Below, piece after piece: positions 28,533-64,000 of a stretch of DNA of 64,000 nucleotides. Source of the DNA: Siniperca chuatsi (taxonomy: Eukaryota; Chordata; Actinopteri; Centrarchiformes; Sinipercidae). The notes beneath the pieces were generated by a model. That model saw only the letters and a list, made by a program, of their open reading frames with translations. It searched no databases and was not told the origin of the DNA. A program made the translations under genes and the position numbers. Where the stretch lies: positions 10,665,167 to 10,729,166 of the forward strand of contig NC_058043.1 in NCBI RefSeq assembly GCF_020085105.1, given 5' to 3'. Position 1 is the first letter of the stretch, and every line of letters starts with the position of its first letter.

Positions 28533-28830
28533 AGTCAGATGGACTGCTGCTCTTTTTGCACAGATGTGGACATTTCTCATTCTTTCTTTTTTATTTTGTC
28601 CATCGCTAAATCATGAAGATATTTATTCTTCTCAGGATGTTTGTGTGATTTTCATTGTGATGGTATTGTGCCTTCACAAGGAAGATGTTTTGTTTATAAA
28701 AACTTCAGAGCTAATTAACCAAGAACATATTTGCATCAATGGCCTGAGTAAAATCCATGTTGTGAGTGGCACTGTTTCAGGAGTGAAGATGGCTGTAATT
28801 GTTTGTATTAAATGAAATGCCTTTAACCAC
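28533..28830 (+). other. cox14: cox14 3' UTR
   Basis: T-rich sequence after the TGA at 28530-28532. The first usable poly(A) signal is ATTAAA at 28807-28812. No other gene is evident. Confidence 0.55.
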
Positions 28831-29281
28831 ACAGTGCGAAGTAGTGTTTATAAACAGGACTGCAACAAGACAAACATGTTTCAACAACAGGATATATTTG
28901 GAAATACATTTTGTTTTACAAGGCACTCAAGTGAGAACTTAATAGCAGACATTTAGTATAGTCCTCATACCTGGATTCTTCTATAAGCAGTGACATAAAA
29001 CTATTTCATAAACATTTGGTCACAGACGAAGTAGTAAAAAACATTTTAAAACAAATCAACAAGTCACAAACAACGTGGTTAAAGTGTAAATCCACAATAA
29101 ATCGCAAAGGGCAGAAACTGCTGCTGTTAAAACTTTCAGGTGTGTTGTACTTCTGGTCTCTCTCTCTCACTCACACACACACTCTCACACACTCTCACAC
29201 ACTCTCACACACTCTCACACACTCTCACACACTCTCACACACTCTCACACACTCTCACACACTCTCACACACTCACACACA

Positions 29282-29332
<51 letters not shown>

Positions 29333-29880
29333 CAGGTGCCCTTCTTTTAAGAGCTGCTATAACCACAGCTATAACAACAGTTATTTACAGTGTAACACCT
29401 GCTGTGACATGACTGATTGGAAATGCAACATACTTCAAAGTTTGAAGAGAGTAGCGTAGCAGCTGTTTGTGATCCAGTGTGAATTAATCCAAGACAAAAA
29501 TAATCAAGTTCATCTGACCAATAAAACTGGGAGAGAACATTGAAACCAATCAACATCTGCAGCCGAACTCGGCACAAAATAAATCCCATCATTAGAAAAA
29601 TAAGGTTATGATAATCACTAGCTTCAACTGATTTCCACATCAATTCAGCTTTTACATGTCACCTCGAGTGGAGTCATACATGTCATTACAGGGCTCTTCA
29701 AAGCAGATATCAATGTCTCTATATCCACCATCACTTCAAAAACGTATGAATCTGTCTTCTGATGGTAGACTGTGTGTGTGTGTGGGATCCTTGCACGTCA
29801 AGGGAATGTCACAAGACAAACAGCTCTTGGAGATGTTGGGAGGGACGAACTGCAGGGGGCTCCCAGCTTCAGGCTGCATG
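28831..29880 (-). other. cers5: cers5 3' UTR and intergenic sequence toward cox14
   Basis: About 1.05 kb between the cox14 poly(A) region and the cers5 stop. I could not find a canonical AATAAA on the minus strand; variants (TATAAA near 28850, AATATA near 28895) are possible. If used, the cers5 UTR would reach within about 50 bp of the cox14 end. It contains the minisatellite at 29163-29330. Confidence 0.45.
29163..29330. repeat. 10 bp ACTCTCACAC minisatellite running into (CA)n
   Basis: About eleven tandem ACTCTCACAC units (29180-29280) pass into an uninterrupted CA run of about 45 bp. The His/Thr/Leu/Ser-rich frames over it are artefacts. It lies in the presumed cers5 3' UTR. Confidence 0.95.
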
Positions 29881-50925
<21,045 letters not shown>

Positions 50926-53040
50926 GTTTCAGAGTGTTCCTGTCCCCGGACGACAAGAAGAAATTAGTTTCTTATCCGAAAGAAAGGATGAGTGAAACTT
51001 GTTGGACGCCTCTTGTTTCTCTGGGTCACGATGACTTGCCACACTCTTAACCGCACTTTAACGCACCAGTGTGAAGAAGACTAGAATAGGAACTGCACTT
51101 CCGGTTCAGATTTTCAAAATAAGATTTTCAACGGTCAACGATTTGTGTTTGTAGTTTTAAGCAACATTATGTGGCAAAATTACTTCAGTATTGATTTTGA
51201 CTCAGTTAATATTCACTGTTTTGTTCAGTTAGGGTTTTTACAATATTGGTTTCTTAACTTATTCTTGACTCATCGAACTTGAGTCGTAGAAAGGAGTTGA
51301 CTCGATTTGGACTCTTCTGCTTGAAGACTCAACTAAACCTGAGACTTGAAGGCAAAAAGCTCAGGAGACTTGACCTCAGATTTAAAAAATGAGGCAAAAT
51401 GCTGTGCTACTATTTGCAACTGGACATTCAATGAACTGTTTCCATTAAACAAAAATAATTATCTGTTGTAGTTATGGCCATTCTAACTACCATACTAACT
51501 GACAGACCGGAAAGACTTGCAAGTCAAGACTTGAGGATTTGTGTCGAAAGACTCAAAACCAGCTCTTCTTAATATTTTCTCACAACTGCCAATTTTACTT
51601 TTAAGGTAAAACAGCCCAGCTTCCTGTATGTTATGCTGTCACCACCAGCGACCTTGACTAATCTTGGCTGCCGCCCCGAGATGAGGAAGTGAGGCGACTC
51701 TCTCCTCCCTGCATGGCATCCGTCCCCGCTGTTTTGCTGTTAGTCAGCCTGTAGCCAGATACTACTAATATTTGAGTTATCATACCTTATTATACCTTGG
51801 GAGATCTGACAGCTTCCGCTCAGTAATCCGACAAATAGAAAGGTACCGCATCAAAGGTAAATAAAGGTAACGGGAGTGATGGGTTTGTGATTGATGTGAT
51901 GGCTCACCCATGTGGTCAATGGTTGAATTACAACTATACATTTTCAAGGAATATTATGTACCGTCTTGACCTATACAAGTATAGGGTATTTTATTTCTGT
52001 AAGGGCTCAGACATACGTTGCGCCCCGGTGAAAGTCACCATAAATATTGGTAATTATTCATTTAAAGTTTGAAAACTTTGAAATGGAGCTCAAAGGGACT
52101 GAAATATGACAGTCACACTTTGATTTTTGATGGCACCACAATGGTGTAGTATTTCAAAAAGAGGCATCCCTCCATCTGTGTTGTTAAGCAGGGATGAGGC
52201 AGCTGCAGTGCTGTCCGCCATCTAATTATAGATGGACGTTTGCCCCTTTGCAGCGTGTTATTATTAGAAATCTCACAGGGCAGTTGACTCAATAACTATG
52301 CAAGGGATATCAGCAAGGGAATCAAATTTTAAACAAGTGGCAAATGATGTAACTTCATGGTCCACGACATAACTGAGCAATGGAGCTGATAAAAAATAAA
52401 CACATGTGAGGGATCAAAGAGCATACACGGAGAGGATTAATTAGTCATTTTTGCTTGAGTGTCAGAATATTGGCAAGGCAGGGAATGTATAATACCACTT
52501 CAAGGCCAGAGGAAATAGGCTACTCCCTTGTCTTCCATGGTGCCTTTGGCTAAAACTCTTATCCACCGTGACTTACGGGGACTGAGCATTGATGGGATAC
52601 ATTGGCATATGGTGATGGACAGATGGCTGTTTATGAACACATTGGTTTCTTGCATTTTAACAGAATGCATAAAAAGTCAGAGATGTTTGTGAATTAATCA
52701 ACAGAATACAAAAAAAAACAAAACTTGCTAATCAAGTGGGTTGAAAAACACAAGGAAAAACTGCTTGATTACGAAGGCATTCATAAACTCGCTGAATTAA
52801 TTACAGCACCAACACAGCCATTATCTAGGAGGACTGAGGCAGGATGTGAGCTTAAAGAAAGGTTGAAGTAGACACTCTAGAAAATGGTAAAGGTGAAGAG
52901 TTTAGAGTGGCAGCCTGACTGAGCTCAGGTCAGGTTACAGTGAGGCTGCAGGGTGTGTGTGAGCGTATCCTGCAGGCAGATACCAGCAAGTTAAAAAGAA
53001 AACATTAAACACGAACACAGGCACAAAGTCAACAAGTTCA
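50926..53040. other. cers5 promoter and intergenic sequence toward gpd1
   Basis: The cers5 promoter and 5' UTR must begin within the first few hundred bases; no TATA box was seen. At about 51240-51560 there is a decayed repeat rich in GACTTGA/TCAAGTC motifs. At about 52545-52590 a CTCTTATCCACCGTGACTTA block resembles a common fish repeat. A GC-richer patch (51640-51740) is unexplained. No gene recognised. Confidence 0.5.
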
Positions 53041-53578
53041 ATAATTTATTCCAAAATAAATCTTGTTAGGCAATTGGCTACAAAGTAAGAAGTTCAGAAG
53101 AAACACAACACAGTGGGAGTGGTAACTGTTGTGTGTGCAGTGCTTTGTTTAACATTGGAAAACATAAATGTCAGTGAAAAGGCAAGTTAAGGCACTTTTA
53201 ACCAAGAAATGATGTAACATTTCATAACATTCAGGTCGGGGGTTTGTGTATTGTGTAAGGCAGGGTAATTAAAATTCTTAAAACTTTTAAGACTTGATAG
53301 ATGTATGCAACAATTTGTGACATGTATGTGTCTAATCAGTAAATACAGGAGTTACGCTTCTGTCATGTCTGTAATAGAAGCAGGTCAACACAGCAGCTCA
53401 GGTGAAGAAGGCAACGCCGCTCCATTTTTTTTCCTTTTCTGCTTGAGATTAAAACATGAAAGTAGTCAAGATTAGGCACGGTCTTCACTTAACCTTCCCC
53501 CTCTAAAATCACCTGGGTTATACAGTGTAAAAGTCCTTTCTCAACTTCCACCCGTTCATCAGGCCTTATGTCAGTCCT
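53041..53578 (-). other. gpd1: gpd1 3' UTR
   Basis: Runs from the TGA (53579-53581) to a canonical AATAAA on the minus strand (TTTATT at 53045-53050), giving a UTR of about 540 nt. Confidence 0.6.
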
Positions 53579-56500
53579 TCACATGTGCTCTGGGTGGTTC
53601 TGCAAACAGTTGATGAACTCTGTGACTGGGTGGCCGTTGAAGCAGATCTGGTAAACAGCAGTGAAAAGAGGAAACCTGGAGAGGCGAAAGAATGATTTAA
53701 AAATGAATGAATGAATTTTGGGTAATAGGCAGCTGGGTAGCTTAGCTTAGCTTATCTTAGCATAAAGACTGGAAACAGCTAGCCTGGTTCTGTCCAAAGG
53801 TAATAAAATGCACCTACCAGTATCTCTAAAGCTCACTAATTAACATAAAGTAAGTTACATTCCATTTTGTTTAATCCGTACAAGAAAACAAGTTGTGATT
53901 TTATGAAGACTTCCTGAAGTCTTCGCTGGTTGCCTGGCAGCCTCACAGTGACAACAAGACTCCAGGAAGTTACTGCACCTGGCCAAGACATAATCTAGCA
54001 CATAACCCCCCATAAAACCACGATTTATTGCTTTTACAGTTTGTTTTTTTGTATGGATTAAACAAACAAGATATAACGTGCTACCAGTGAGTTTTAGAGG
54101 TGCAGGTAGGCAGATTTAGTTGCCTTTGGACAAAACAAGGCTAGCTGTTTCCTCCTGTTTTCAGTCTTTGTGCTAAGCTAAGCTAACCGGCTGCTAGGTG
54201 TAGCATCATATTTACCATACAGACATGAGAGTAGTACCAATCTTCTCATCTAACTCTCAGCAAGAAAGCATAAAAGCGTATTTCCCCAAATGTCAAACTG
54301 TTCTTTTAAATACCATGTTAATTTTTGCATAACATGATGTGAACACTATCAGATTTTTATTTTCTAAAGATACCAGTCGAATCCTACTTCAGATGCACTC
54401 AGTTAAAGTGACATGTATGAGAAATTGTAGAAATGATAAACAAGCTTGTGATTAAGATCCTCTTAATAAAATATGAGACAAACTTACTTTTCCACCATGT
54501 TTTTCTGTTTCAAGATTTGGTGAACCTCAGTTGCAGTCGCTGGACCTTGAAGCTTCTGACCGTTCAGCAGCTCATTCTCTAACTGCTCAATGGTCTAAAC
54601 ACAGAGAGAGACGTTTGGTGTTTCATGTTACATTATCATGGCTTTCATAAGAAGGGAGTGATAGAGATTATCAAAGAGAAACACTGAGGGAGACAAAATC
54701 TGTTCCTCGTACTTTGCCTGTTTTGGCGAAAGCTTCCCCAATCTTGCGGTTGCGTCCACCGTAGCAGGTTGTGATGAGGTCAGCGATGCCGCAGCTCTCC
54801 AGGAAGGTGGCGGGGGAGACGGGGCAGTCTGTGCAGAAGACCCTGGCGAAGGAGATCATCTCCGTCAAGCCGAGACGAATCACAGCTGCCTTGGTGTTGT
54901 CGCCGAATCCCAGGCCATCACAGAAACCCGCTCCCACTGCTACGATGTTCTGCAGCAACGAGAAAGAGGAGATGCTGCTGATATTGTATTGCACGTTTTA
55001 AATGTTAGGGTTTGTACTAATGCACAAGAGGAATCTAATTGTTTAGTTGAGAAGGCAAGGCCTCCAAATGGATCATTTACATATATTTTTTGACCACTAT
55101 CTTCTATTGACAGGTGTCTGCCAGCAAATCCTGTTAGATTTGTGTCTTTACTGCTTTTGATGCATACACACATTCTAAAAAATGGCCAAATGACCAAAAA
55201 CACAATGAGATTATTAGTGATCAGTCTGTAACATTTACTATTTAACTTTTTTTGGACCAAGATTTATCTCTTAAACATGTCATTTTAAAGTCTTCTCTGA
55301 AAAGGTTTTAAGCTGACCGGCCTGTTAGCCTTTTAAAAAGATGTCTGAGTGATTTCAGATGTTTAGGCAAATGGTGAATTTGAGGAGAAATATCAGTAGA
55401 TGTCTAAAAATATTAAACTACAAGAACATTATCTTGTAAACAGACTTCTTTTGACCATTACAACATTCTATGCACTGTTTATTTGTGTAATAATGTGTTT
55501 TTACGAGCTTAAGCACAGACATGACATTGGAATTTCAGCTAGTGCTCAGATGGTTGTGAAAATCGAGGAGTACATTTGTTTGATGGAGGAGAAAAGCCGA
55601 CCTTGAGCGCCCCGCAGATCTCCACAACATCAGCCTCTTCCACCACAGTCACGCGGAAGTTGGTGGTCTGCATCAGGTCCTTCAGCATGGGCCCGTAAGC
55701 CTTGTCTTTGCACCCTGTGTCCAAAAATAACCAAAAAAATCATCATTTTCCAAATCTGAATTAAATAATAAATATGCATCTTTTGAATTAGACAGAACAA
55801 ATCAAATTTTCACAATTTAAATTTCAGGATGCTCTGTGTTAAATACTAAGGATTTAATTTCAAATACACCAAAATGACTCAAAGGGATGTGTTTACATGT
55901 GTTGTGGGGTGCTCTGGTACAATCATTCACTTAAATTAATGGGAAAAGACAAAATCTAGGGTTTCACAATACACTCGTTTGATGATAATTTTGACCAATA
56001 TACTGTATGTTTATTATATATCAAAAATCATCCAATCATGTCCTCCGTAACTACAGCTGGAGCCTCACTCAAAATCACTGTGTGCATCTAGTATTGGGAA
56101 AAAACTAAATGATTTCTTTATATTTCAACAGATGATTGTATCCTGTATCCAGATGCAACACATTACTGTGTGTTACTTTCATAGCAAGTCATTCCTAAAA
56201 GACAAATGTCACTTTGTGCCCTTGATTGTTGACCTCTAACCCAAGAATTAAACTCGTCACATGTTGATCTATCCTCCATACCGATGGTTGTTTCACAGAA
56301 CTTCTCCTCAGCAACCTCATTGGCGATGTTTGCCCCCATGAGGACCGTCACGGTGATTCCCAGCTTCCCTCGGATGACCTCTGAGATCAGCTTCAGACCG
56401 TCTGGACCTGCATCGACGCCCTAGAGCCCACAGGGAGCCACAGAATCAACAAAAATGGCTGTGCATCATCAGAGCATACTTCCCATTCTTAAATGCATTG

Positions 56501-58802
56501 AGAGATCTACTGTAATTAAAATACCTGGTAACTTCCTGTTCCATTATTGTACTTTATGAATACAAAATATTTTGATAAGAAAAAAAAAATGTTACCTTGA
56601 TGAGAGACATTCCTACAGCGTCCTTCTTGATGTGGTCTTTAATGGTGTCGCACACTTTCACAATGAACTGGTGAGGGACCACAAAGATCAGGATGTCAGC
56701 TCCTTTCACAGACTCAGCCAAGTCTGGAACAGCCAACTGATGACGAGAGGGGAAATATGGTGAAACTTCAATCGTATGGCAACAAAACAAACAGTGTATG
56801 ACTTCTACTAGTCATCAAAGAATAGTTTTCATGCTCACCACATTGGGGGGCAGCTTGTGACCGGGCAGATATTTCACATTTTCATGGTCTGTGTTGATGA
56901 TTTCTGTGAGTTTACGGCCGTTCACCATCTCTTCGAACACCCACATGTTCACCGTGGTCTCAAACTTGTCATACTTGGCTGCGTTGGCACCCACAATCTT
57001 GGCAATGGCAGAGCCCCTGTGGACATGGAGACAGTGATCATCCTGGTGTCAAGACGATGGCTGGTCGAACTTTAAAAAAGGGGGTTAAATGTCCTCTGTT
57101 TATTTTCTGTGATATGTAAGTTATATTTTGGTTGCAATGGATTTCACACTGGGCCTTGGTCTGGTTTCTCAGTTCTGATGTGGTGCCGCTCTGATATTAA
57201 AAATGATCAAAAGGCTGTCACATATCTAGTCTGGAGTTAGTTCATATTGATTCTCTGATGTTGCTCTGGCTGATACTGACTTTTAATTTATTTGTGTATT
57301 TTTATATAAAATGTTCTTTGCGTCAGTTATTACTGATATTAAGGAGGTCCTGCACTGATCACTGCTTCATGAACAACAGTGTGTAAGAAACACAAATTTC
57401 ACATTTAAAAAAATAATAGTTGATTTTAAAAAGATCATGGATAATTTCTTAGAGTTAATGATTAAATTAAAGACTAATGTTTCTCTAATGGTGAACAGAT
57501 TTCAAAATGACCTGTGACAATTGGACCTCGATTAGTCTGGAATGTAGTGAAGAAATTTAGTGTCACGTGACTTACATCATTTTTCACATGCTTTTACTGA
57601 CAAGAATAACATTACAGGTGAAAAATGAATACCAGAAGACAATTATTTAGGCATGAGGAGAGTTTCATTTAAAGACAGGCTATTGAATATTCACATAACA
57701 TGGGCTAAGAGCTATGAGAAATCCCTTTTTAAGATCATATATCAATATTAAGTATCAGTATGTTGGCATTTATTAGCACATTTCATTTTGACTTGTAAGT
57801 ACAGTACAATTTTAAGGTGCTTGTACTTTACTTGATTATTTCCATTTCATACCACTTTACACTTCTACTCCACTACATCTCAGAGGGAAATATTGTACTT
57901 TTTACGCCACTGCGTTTATTAGACAGCTATAGTTACTTTGCAGATTAAGATTTTACATACAAAACATATACATAAAATATGAATCGTTAAAGATTAAACT
58001 GCCCAAATGTATATAACTTAGTTAAAATGACCTCCCCCTCGACCAGCAATGCTGCTTACGTGTTAATGCATCCATAATAATAATAATCATAATATAATAC
58101 ATTTTAATATACACTGGCAAGGGCCTCTCTGCTACTTAACGAGTACTTCTAATACTTGAGTTACATGTTGCTGATAATAACACTTCATTACTTTTTCTTA
58201 AGCTTTCACTAGTAATGGAGTATTTTTACATTGTGGTAGCTGCTTTAACTTAAGTAAGTATCTGAACACTTCTTCCACCACTGACTAACCCAAATGTCAT
58301 GCAGGCTGAGGGACACCAACACCACATGAAGGCTGATTCAGCACAAATACTGTTGCATAATAAAAGGCAGGAGATGCTTCTTTAAAAAAGGTAGAGTGTT
58401 TTGTAGAGTGAGGCATGACCGGTCTTCAAAGAGACAAAACAGTCAGAGTCTCAGAGGACCTCCACTCTGCAAAGCAAAATCCACTCTGCAAAATAGCAGG
58501 TGAGTTTATTAGCTTTGTGAATTATTTATGTGCTGAAGGCTGAAGTTATCTTCTTTCTTCCAAGTTTGCCAACTTATAGACCGCATTCACACAAAACTTC
58601 ACTGTGTGTGAAATCCAATCCAGAGAACAAAAATACCGACCTGGTGACTATAAACGTATTATTGCGCACCACTGACAAACCCCCCCTTATTCAAGCGGTG
58701 AAAGACATCCAAAAGTGCATTAAAGTGAATTCAAACACCCTAAAACCCCTTCACTCACCAGTTACCAGAGCCAACCACGCATACTTTCTTCGGCGCTGCC
58801 AT
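53579..58802 (-). CDS. gpd1: Cytosolic glycerol-3-phosphate dehydrogenase (NAD+), eight exons, complete
   Basis: Interconverts dihydroxyacetone phosphate and glycerol-3-phosphate with NADH; supplies glycerolipid backbones and the glycerophosphate shuttle. Coding exons on the minus strand: 58802-58759, 57016-56839, 56736-56596, 56420-56282, 55714-55602, 54949-54713, 54594-54488, 53675-53579. All phases join, to 351 residues (human 349). Rossmann motif [16 protein letters not shown] spans exons 1-2. Other blocks are [44 protein letters not shown] (active-site lysine), [20 protein letters not shown] (second catalytic lysine) and [19 protein letters not shown] carries the substrate-binding arginine, and the end is NHPEHM. 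The second of two adjacent ATGs was chosen (A at -3, G at +4; matches human MASKKV). Using the first adds one Met (start 58805). The exon 5 donor GTCGGC is weak. Confidence 0.95.
53725..54310. mobile_element. Non-autonomous TIR element, copy 2 (gpd1 intron 7)
   Basis: Shares with the copy at 19567-19969 the blocks AACAGCTAGCCTGGTTCTGT, AAACAAACAAGATATAACGT, GGCTAGCTGTTTCCTCCTG and TCTTCTCATCTAACTCTCAG. The right end is GTCAAACTGTTCTTTTAAA. The left end is degraded, so the start is approximate. An internal inverted duplication of the AACAGCTAGCC block is visible (about 53775 and 54145). Confidence 0.6.
57796..58283. mobile_element. hAT-type MITE (CAGTGGTGGAA family), 5'-degraded copy in gpd1 intron 1
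   Basis: Ends with the family terminus CACTTCTTCCACCACTG and carries the interior blocks TACTTTACTTGATTATTTCC, TCTACTCCACTACATCTCAG and GTTAATGCATCC. The left terminus is not recognisable. Confidence 0.6.
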
Positions 58803-58870
58803 CATGTGTTTGACCTTCCAGACGGAGCTGCTGCCGGTGCGAAGACAGACTGAAGAAGGGACGAAAAGTA

Positions 58871-58876
58871 TTTATA
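58871..58876 (-). promoter_or_regulatory. gpd1: gpd1 TATA box
   Basis: TATAAA in GGTATAAATAC on the minus strand, about 70 nt upstream of the gpd1 start codon. This predicts transcription start near 58840 and a 5' UTR of roughly 40 nt. It is the only clear TATA box upstream of a gene in the window. Confidence 0.65.
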
Positions 58877-60235
58877 CCGGACACACAGCTGAGGCTCAGG
58901 CACACCCTCTGCTGTTGGTTGGTCTGCTCTGTTGCCTCTCAGGGACAAACTCTCTCACACTCACAATCACACACACAGACACACAGAAGCAAGCAGGATA
59001 GTTAATGATTCAAATGTGTTGCAGCCTGTTTACACAGTGATTTATTAAATACTCAGGTTTTTCTCCTGCAAGTTGACATTTTACAAACTTGAGTACCCGA
59101 GTAATGTGATGATTTTTAAGAGAACAAGTCCACATTAACACAGTTCTTTTGGTTGGTTATATTAATAAATTGGGTTACTGCCTCCAAGTAATTAGTAAGT
59201 TCACATATATGTCTTGATCATAAATGGAAATACTTGTCACTCAAATACATTATAAACTAGATATGAAATGATTAGTAGTTGATTAATCGATAGATAGAAA
59301 ATTATTCTGCAGCAATGTTGATAACCAATTAATTATTTAGGTCAGTTTTCAAGCACAAATGTCAAACATTTTCTAGGTACAGTTGTGTGAAATTCAGTGG
59401 TGGAAAGTAACTACGTACAAAGTACAACTTTGAGACACTTGTACTTTACTATTTCCATGTTATGCTACTTAAAACTTCTACTCCACTACATTTCAGAGGG
59501 AAATGTTGTACTTTTCATTCCACTACATTTATCTGACAGCTATAGTTACTAGTTAGACTAAGATTTTACATAAAAAACCCACCAAACACAATGGATTGTC
59601 AAAGATTAAACCAGTGGTTCCAAACCTTTTTGGCTTGTGACCTCTTTCAAAAACGCTGGGTCGAGTTGGAGCCCCTTCATGTTTTAGAAGTCTGAGTTGT
59701 TTGCACTTCAACCAAAAAGAGATTCCCTTCTAAACTTCTCACATGGTTTAATTTAAATGAGTTTTCAAAAGGTAAAAATTATCCAATATTTCATAAAAAA
59801 GTAAAGATTAGAGATAAGTCCATAGAATAAAAACAGATTTTTACCTCGTCTATCAGCTCACAAAAGGATCTGAACAGTTCTTCCACCACTGATGAAGTTT
59901 TCTTTGTCTTATGTGATACTAAACTCAATGGGTTAATTGGGTTTTAGACTGTTAGTACCAAACAGTACATCTGAAGAAGTCACAATGGGCTTTTAGAACA
60001 TTTTTATGGGAACGTTTAACGGTTTTCTGATAATTAAAAAAAGAGAGAAAAAAGAACAACCACTTAATTTAGAAACTAATTTCCAGATAAGTCAGTAATG
60101 AAAATAATTGTTAGTTGCAGCCTAATTGTAATCCACACAGGAATATTAAAGCAGTTTTTCATTATGTAGAAGGTATAAAAAAATAAAAAATCACTGGCAG
60201 ACACAGAAACTCCCACAAACAGGTACATTTTACAT
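58877..60235. other. Intergenic gap between gpd1 promoter and smarcd1 3' end
   Basis: No gene. Contains a GCTGCAAC-family fragment (about 59255-59355), the nested hAT-type element at 59395-59891, and a second fragment near 60085-60125. Upstream gpd1 control elements may lie in 58880-59000, where a CACACACAG tract is seen. Confidence 0.5.
59395..59891. mobile_element. hAT-type MITE (CAGTGGTGGAA family) with second hAT piece nested
   Basis: Starts CAGTGGTGGAAAGTAACTAC and ends GTTCTTCCACCACTG. The flanks GTGAAATT (59387-59394) and ATGAAGTT (59892-59899) are an 8 bp duplication with two mismatches. From 59612 the interior switches to CAGTGGTTCCAAACCTTTTT and GGCTTGTGACCTC, the end of another fish hAT family, which appears inserted in it. 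Confidence 0.65.
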
Positions 60236-61726
60236 CTCCTTTATTATAACATAATAAGAACATACAGAAAAATAGGTTTGGTCCATGAAAAAGTCTGCAG
60301 ATTCAAATAATACTACAGTCCCCCCCAGTGTTGTTTTATACCCCAGAGATTCCCACCGCTTGTTTCAAAACATGTACCCGCCCAAACCCATATTAGTGTA
60401 TTCTTGGAATTCATTAATGAAAAGCACACACGCAAAAGTTTCAGCAAAGACACTCATCTTCACCTTCAACAAGGGAACAACCATTAAACTGAAAAAGGCG
60501 TCAGGTCTTCAGCCACAGTACGAACAAGCTACGACTCTTTAATCTGCTCAGCCGCACGTGCGACAGAGCGTGTCCAAGTGTTTATGGCTTCTCTGCACAT
60601 AATTAAAATACACAAAACTAATAGCAGAAGATTCAACTTGTCCCAGCCTGCAGGTGTTAAGAAAGCCGTGTACATTTTGTCCTGCAGAGCAGTGGGTCGT
60701 CAAACTGCCGTCTTTATGTTGTGGAGAGCTAAATCACTGTGCTCTGCGAATATAAATACTGGTTCAACTATCTGAGCATAGACAAAGAGTTAAGAAAAAC
60801 ATCTGCCAGGATAAGAGATACAATTTTACTTCACATCCATCTTCAGTTTTTTTCTGCTCAGTATTTACAAAACTATATAGACTAGAGGTACTCATACTAG
60901 CTACTTCCGTGATAATCTGTACTAGCTAACAAGACAAGTACTGATATAATACATATTTTAAAACAAGGATCATTGATAATAACAAAAAAAGAAAAAAACA
61001 ACTTCATACTAAATGCCACTCTTAATAAAAGATGTATAGTTTGCCATGATCGAGCTTTTAAACGTCTCTTGTACAACAGACTGTGGCACAAACTGTCAAA
61101 ACAAACCGTTGAGAATTTAAGACACATGAACAGCCAATGTGCAGCAAAGTAGCCTGATTAATTACAAAAGACAACCACAATCAATATCTAACTGAATGGG
61201 CAAGTATCTAGGGGCCAGGTTAGGAGTGTTAAATGTAAATTTACTTTCCAAAAAAAGGGAACAAAGAGCCAAGGCAGAATCAACACATTCCAGCTGATTT
61301 AAGATATTTTTAGATTCAGGGACAAAATACATTAAAAGTTGCTAGGTACAATCTGCCCTCTGCTTTTCATTTGTGTACAATCTGTACTTTTGTGTGGGCA
61401 CAATGTATCAAAATGAAAGGAATGCTTCCAGGTAAGGCTTAGACATGCAAGAGAAAATACATTGTGCTCAAGGAGCTCTGATGTGAGGGGGGGGGGAATA
61501 CAAAAAAGTTGAAGTAGCAACCAAACTGCAATGGTAGTCGAGCTGCAGGGTGAAGAAAAAAAAAAAAGGACATCCTAAATAACAGTAAAGCCATCTAGTA
61601 TCTATGTTTCTCTAAGTTTGTCAGAAAATTCTGGGAGGAATTCATTTTGAACATCCCACACACACACGTTAGTCGTCACCCAGAGCACAGCACGCCTCCT
61701 TATTTGCCACCTGTGGACAAATTTCT
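60236..61726 (-). other. smarcd1: smarcd1 3' UTR
   Basis: About 1.5 kb from the stop codon to a canonical AATAAA on the minus strand (TTTATT at 60240-60245), so the transcript should end near 60222. It contains G8 and A-rich homopolymers (61484-61495, 61555-61570). No competing gene. Confidence 0.6.

Positions 61727-64000
<2,274 letters not shown>

Noticed and set aside
29016-29459. 147-residue His/Thr/Leu/Ser-rich open frame
   Set aside because: Translation of the ACTCTCACAC minisatellite and CA tract in the cers5 3' region. Low-complexity, with no flanking coding signal.
51640-51740. GC-richer patch as an exon of a non-coding RNA or extra gene between cers5 and gpd1
   Set aside because: No open frame of note, no paired splice sites and no recognisable homology; noted only as unexplained.

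Overview
This window looks like a chromosomal segment from a teleost fish, probably a spiny-rayed (percomorph-type) species. The evidence is vertebrate gene structure (many short exons with GT-AG introns), proteins that read as close fish versions of known vertebrate genes, and dense fish-type repeats: small hAT and Harbinger elements, an RTE/Rex3-like LINE, a tRNA-derived SINE and long microsatellites. The seven protein genes below were assembled by reading exons and checking splice phase by hand. Every complete gene model sums to a whole number of codons.

Layout. (1) 585-3510, minus: first three coding exons of rab22a, an early-endosome Rab GTPase; the rest lies left of the window. (2) 4070-21723, plus: a 20-exon gene for a PP4 regulatory subunit 1 family protein, most likely ppp4r1l because it lies head to head with rab22a. 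The two share a roughly 560 bp divergent promoter. (3) 24100-25244, minus: bcdin3d, an RNA 5'-monophosphate methyltransferase, tail to tail with ppp4r1l. (4) 28356-28532, plus: cox14, a small cytochrome c oxidase assembly factor. (5) 29881-50925, minus: cers5, a ceramide synthase in ten coding exons. (6) 53579-58802, minus: gpd1, cytosolic NAD-dependent glycerol-3-phosphate dehydrogenase in eight exons. (7) 61727-62958, minus: the last two coding exons of smarcd1 (BAF60A); its 5' part lies right of the window. The genes do not form a pathway. They are a conserved neighbourhood: from memory of the human map, genes 1-2 correspond to human 20q13.32 and genes 3-7 to human 12q13.12.

The most unusual structure is in ppp4r1l intron 10 (12495-14242). 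A 1.75 kb insertion on the minus strand, bounded by a perfect 13 bp target-site duplication, is built from alternating pieces of two different LINE families. It also holds an 86 bp piece identical to ppp4r1l exon 12 (15363-15448), in inverted orientation. All the pieces are sense-oriented along the same cDNA, which is what serial template switching by a LINE reverse transcriptase would leave. It also gives the pre-mRNA a perfect inverted repeat flanking exon 11.

Other structures of note are a hAT-type small transposon with a perfect 8 bp target duplication, two Harbinger-type elements (one with a short Myb/SANT-like reading frame), a 21 bp-arm perfect palindrome in cers5 intron 1, a 222 bp pure CT tract inside a terminal-inverted-repeat element, and several nested insertions. 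I found no CRISPR, operon or other prokaryotic feature and no convincing stand-alone RNA gene.
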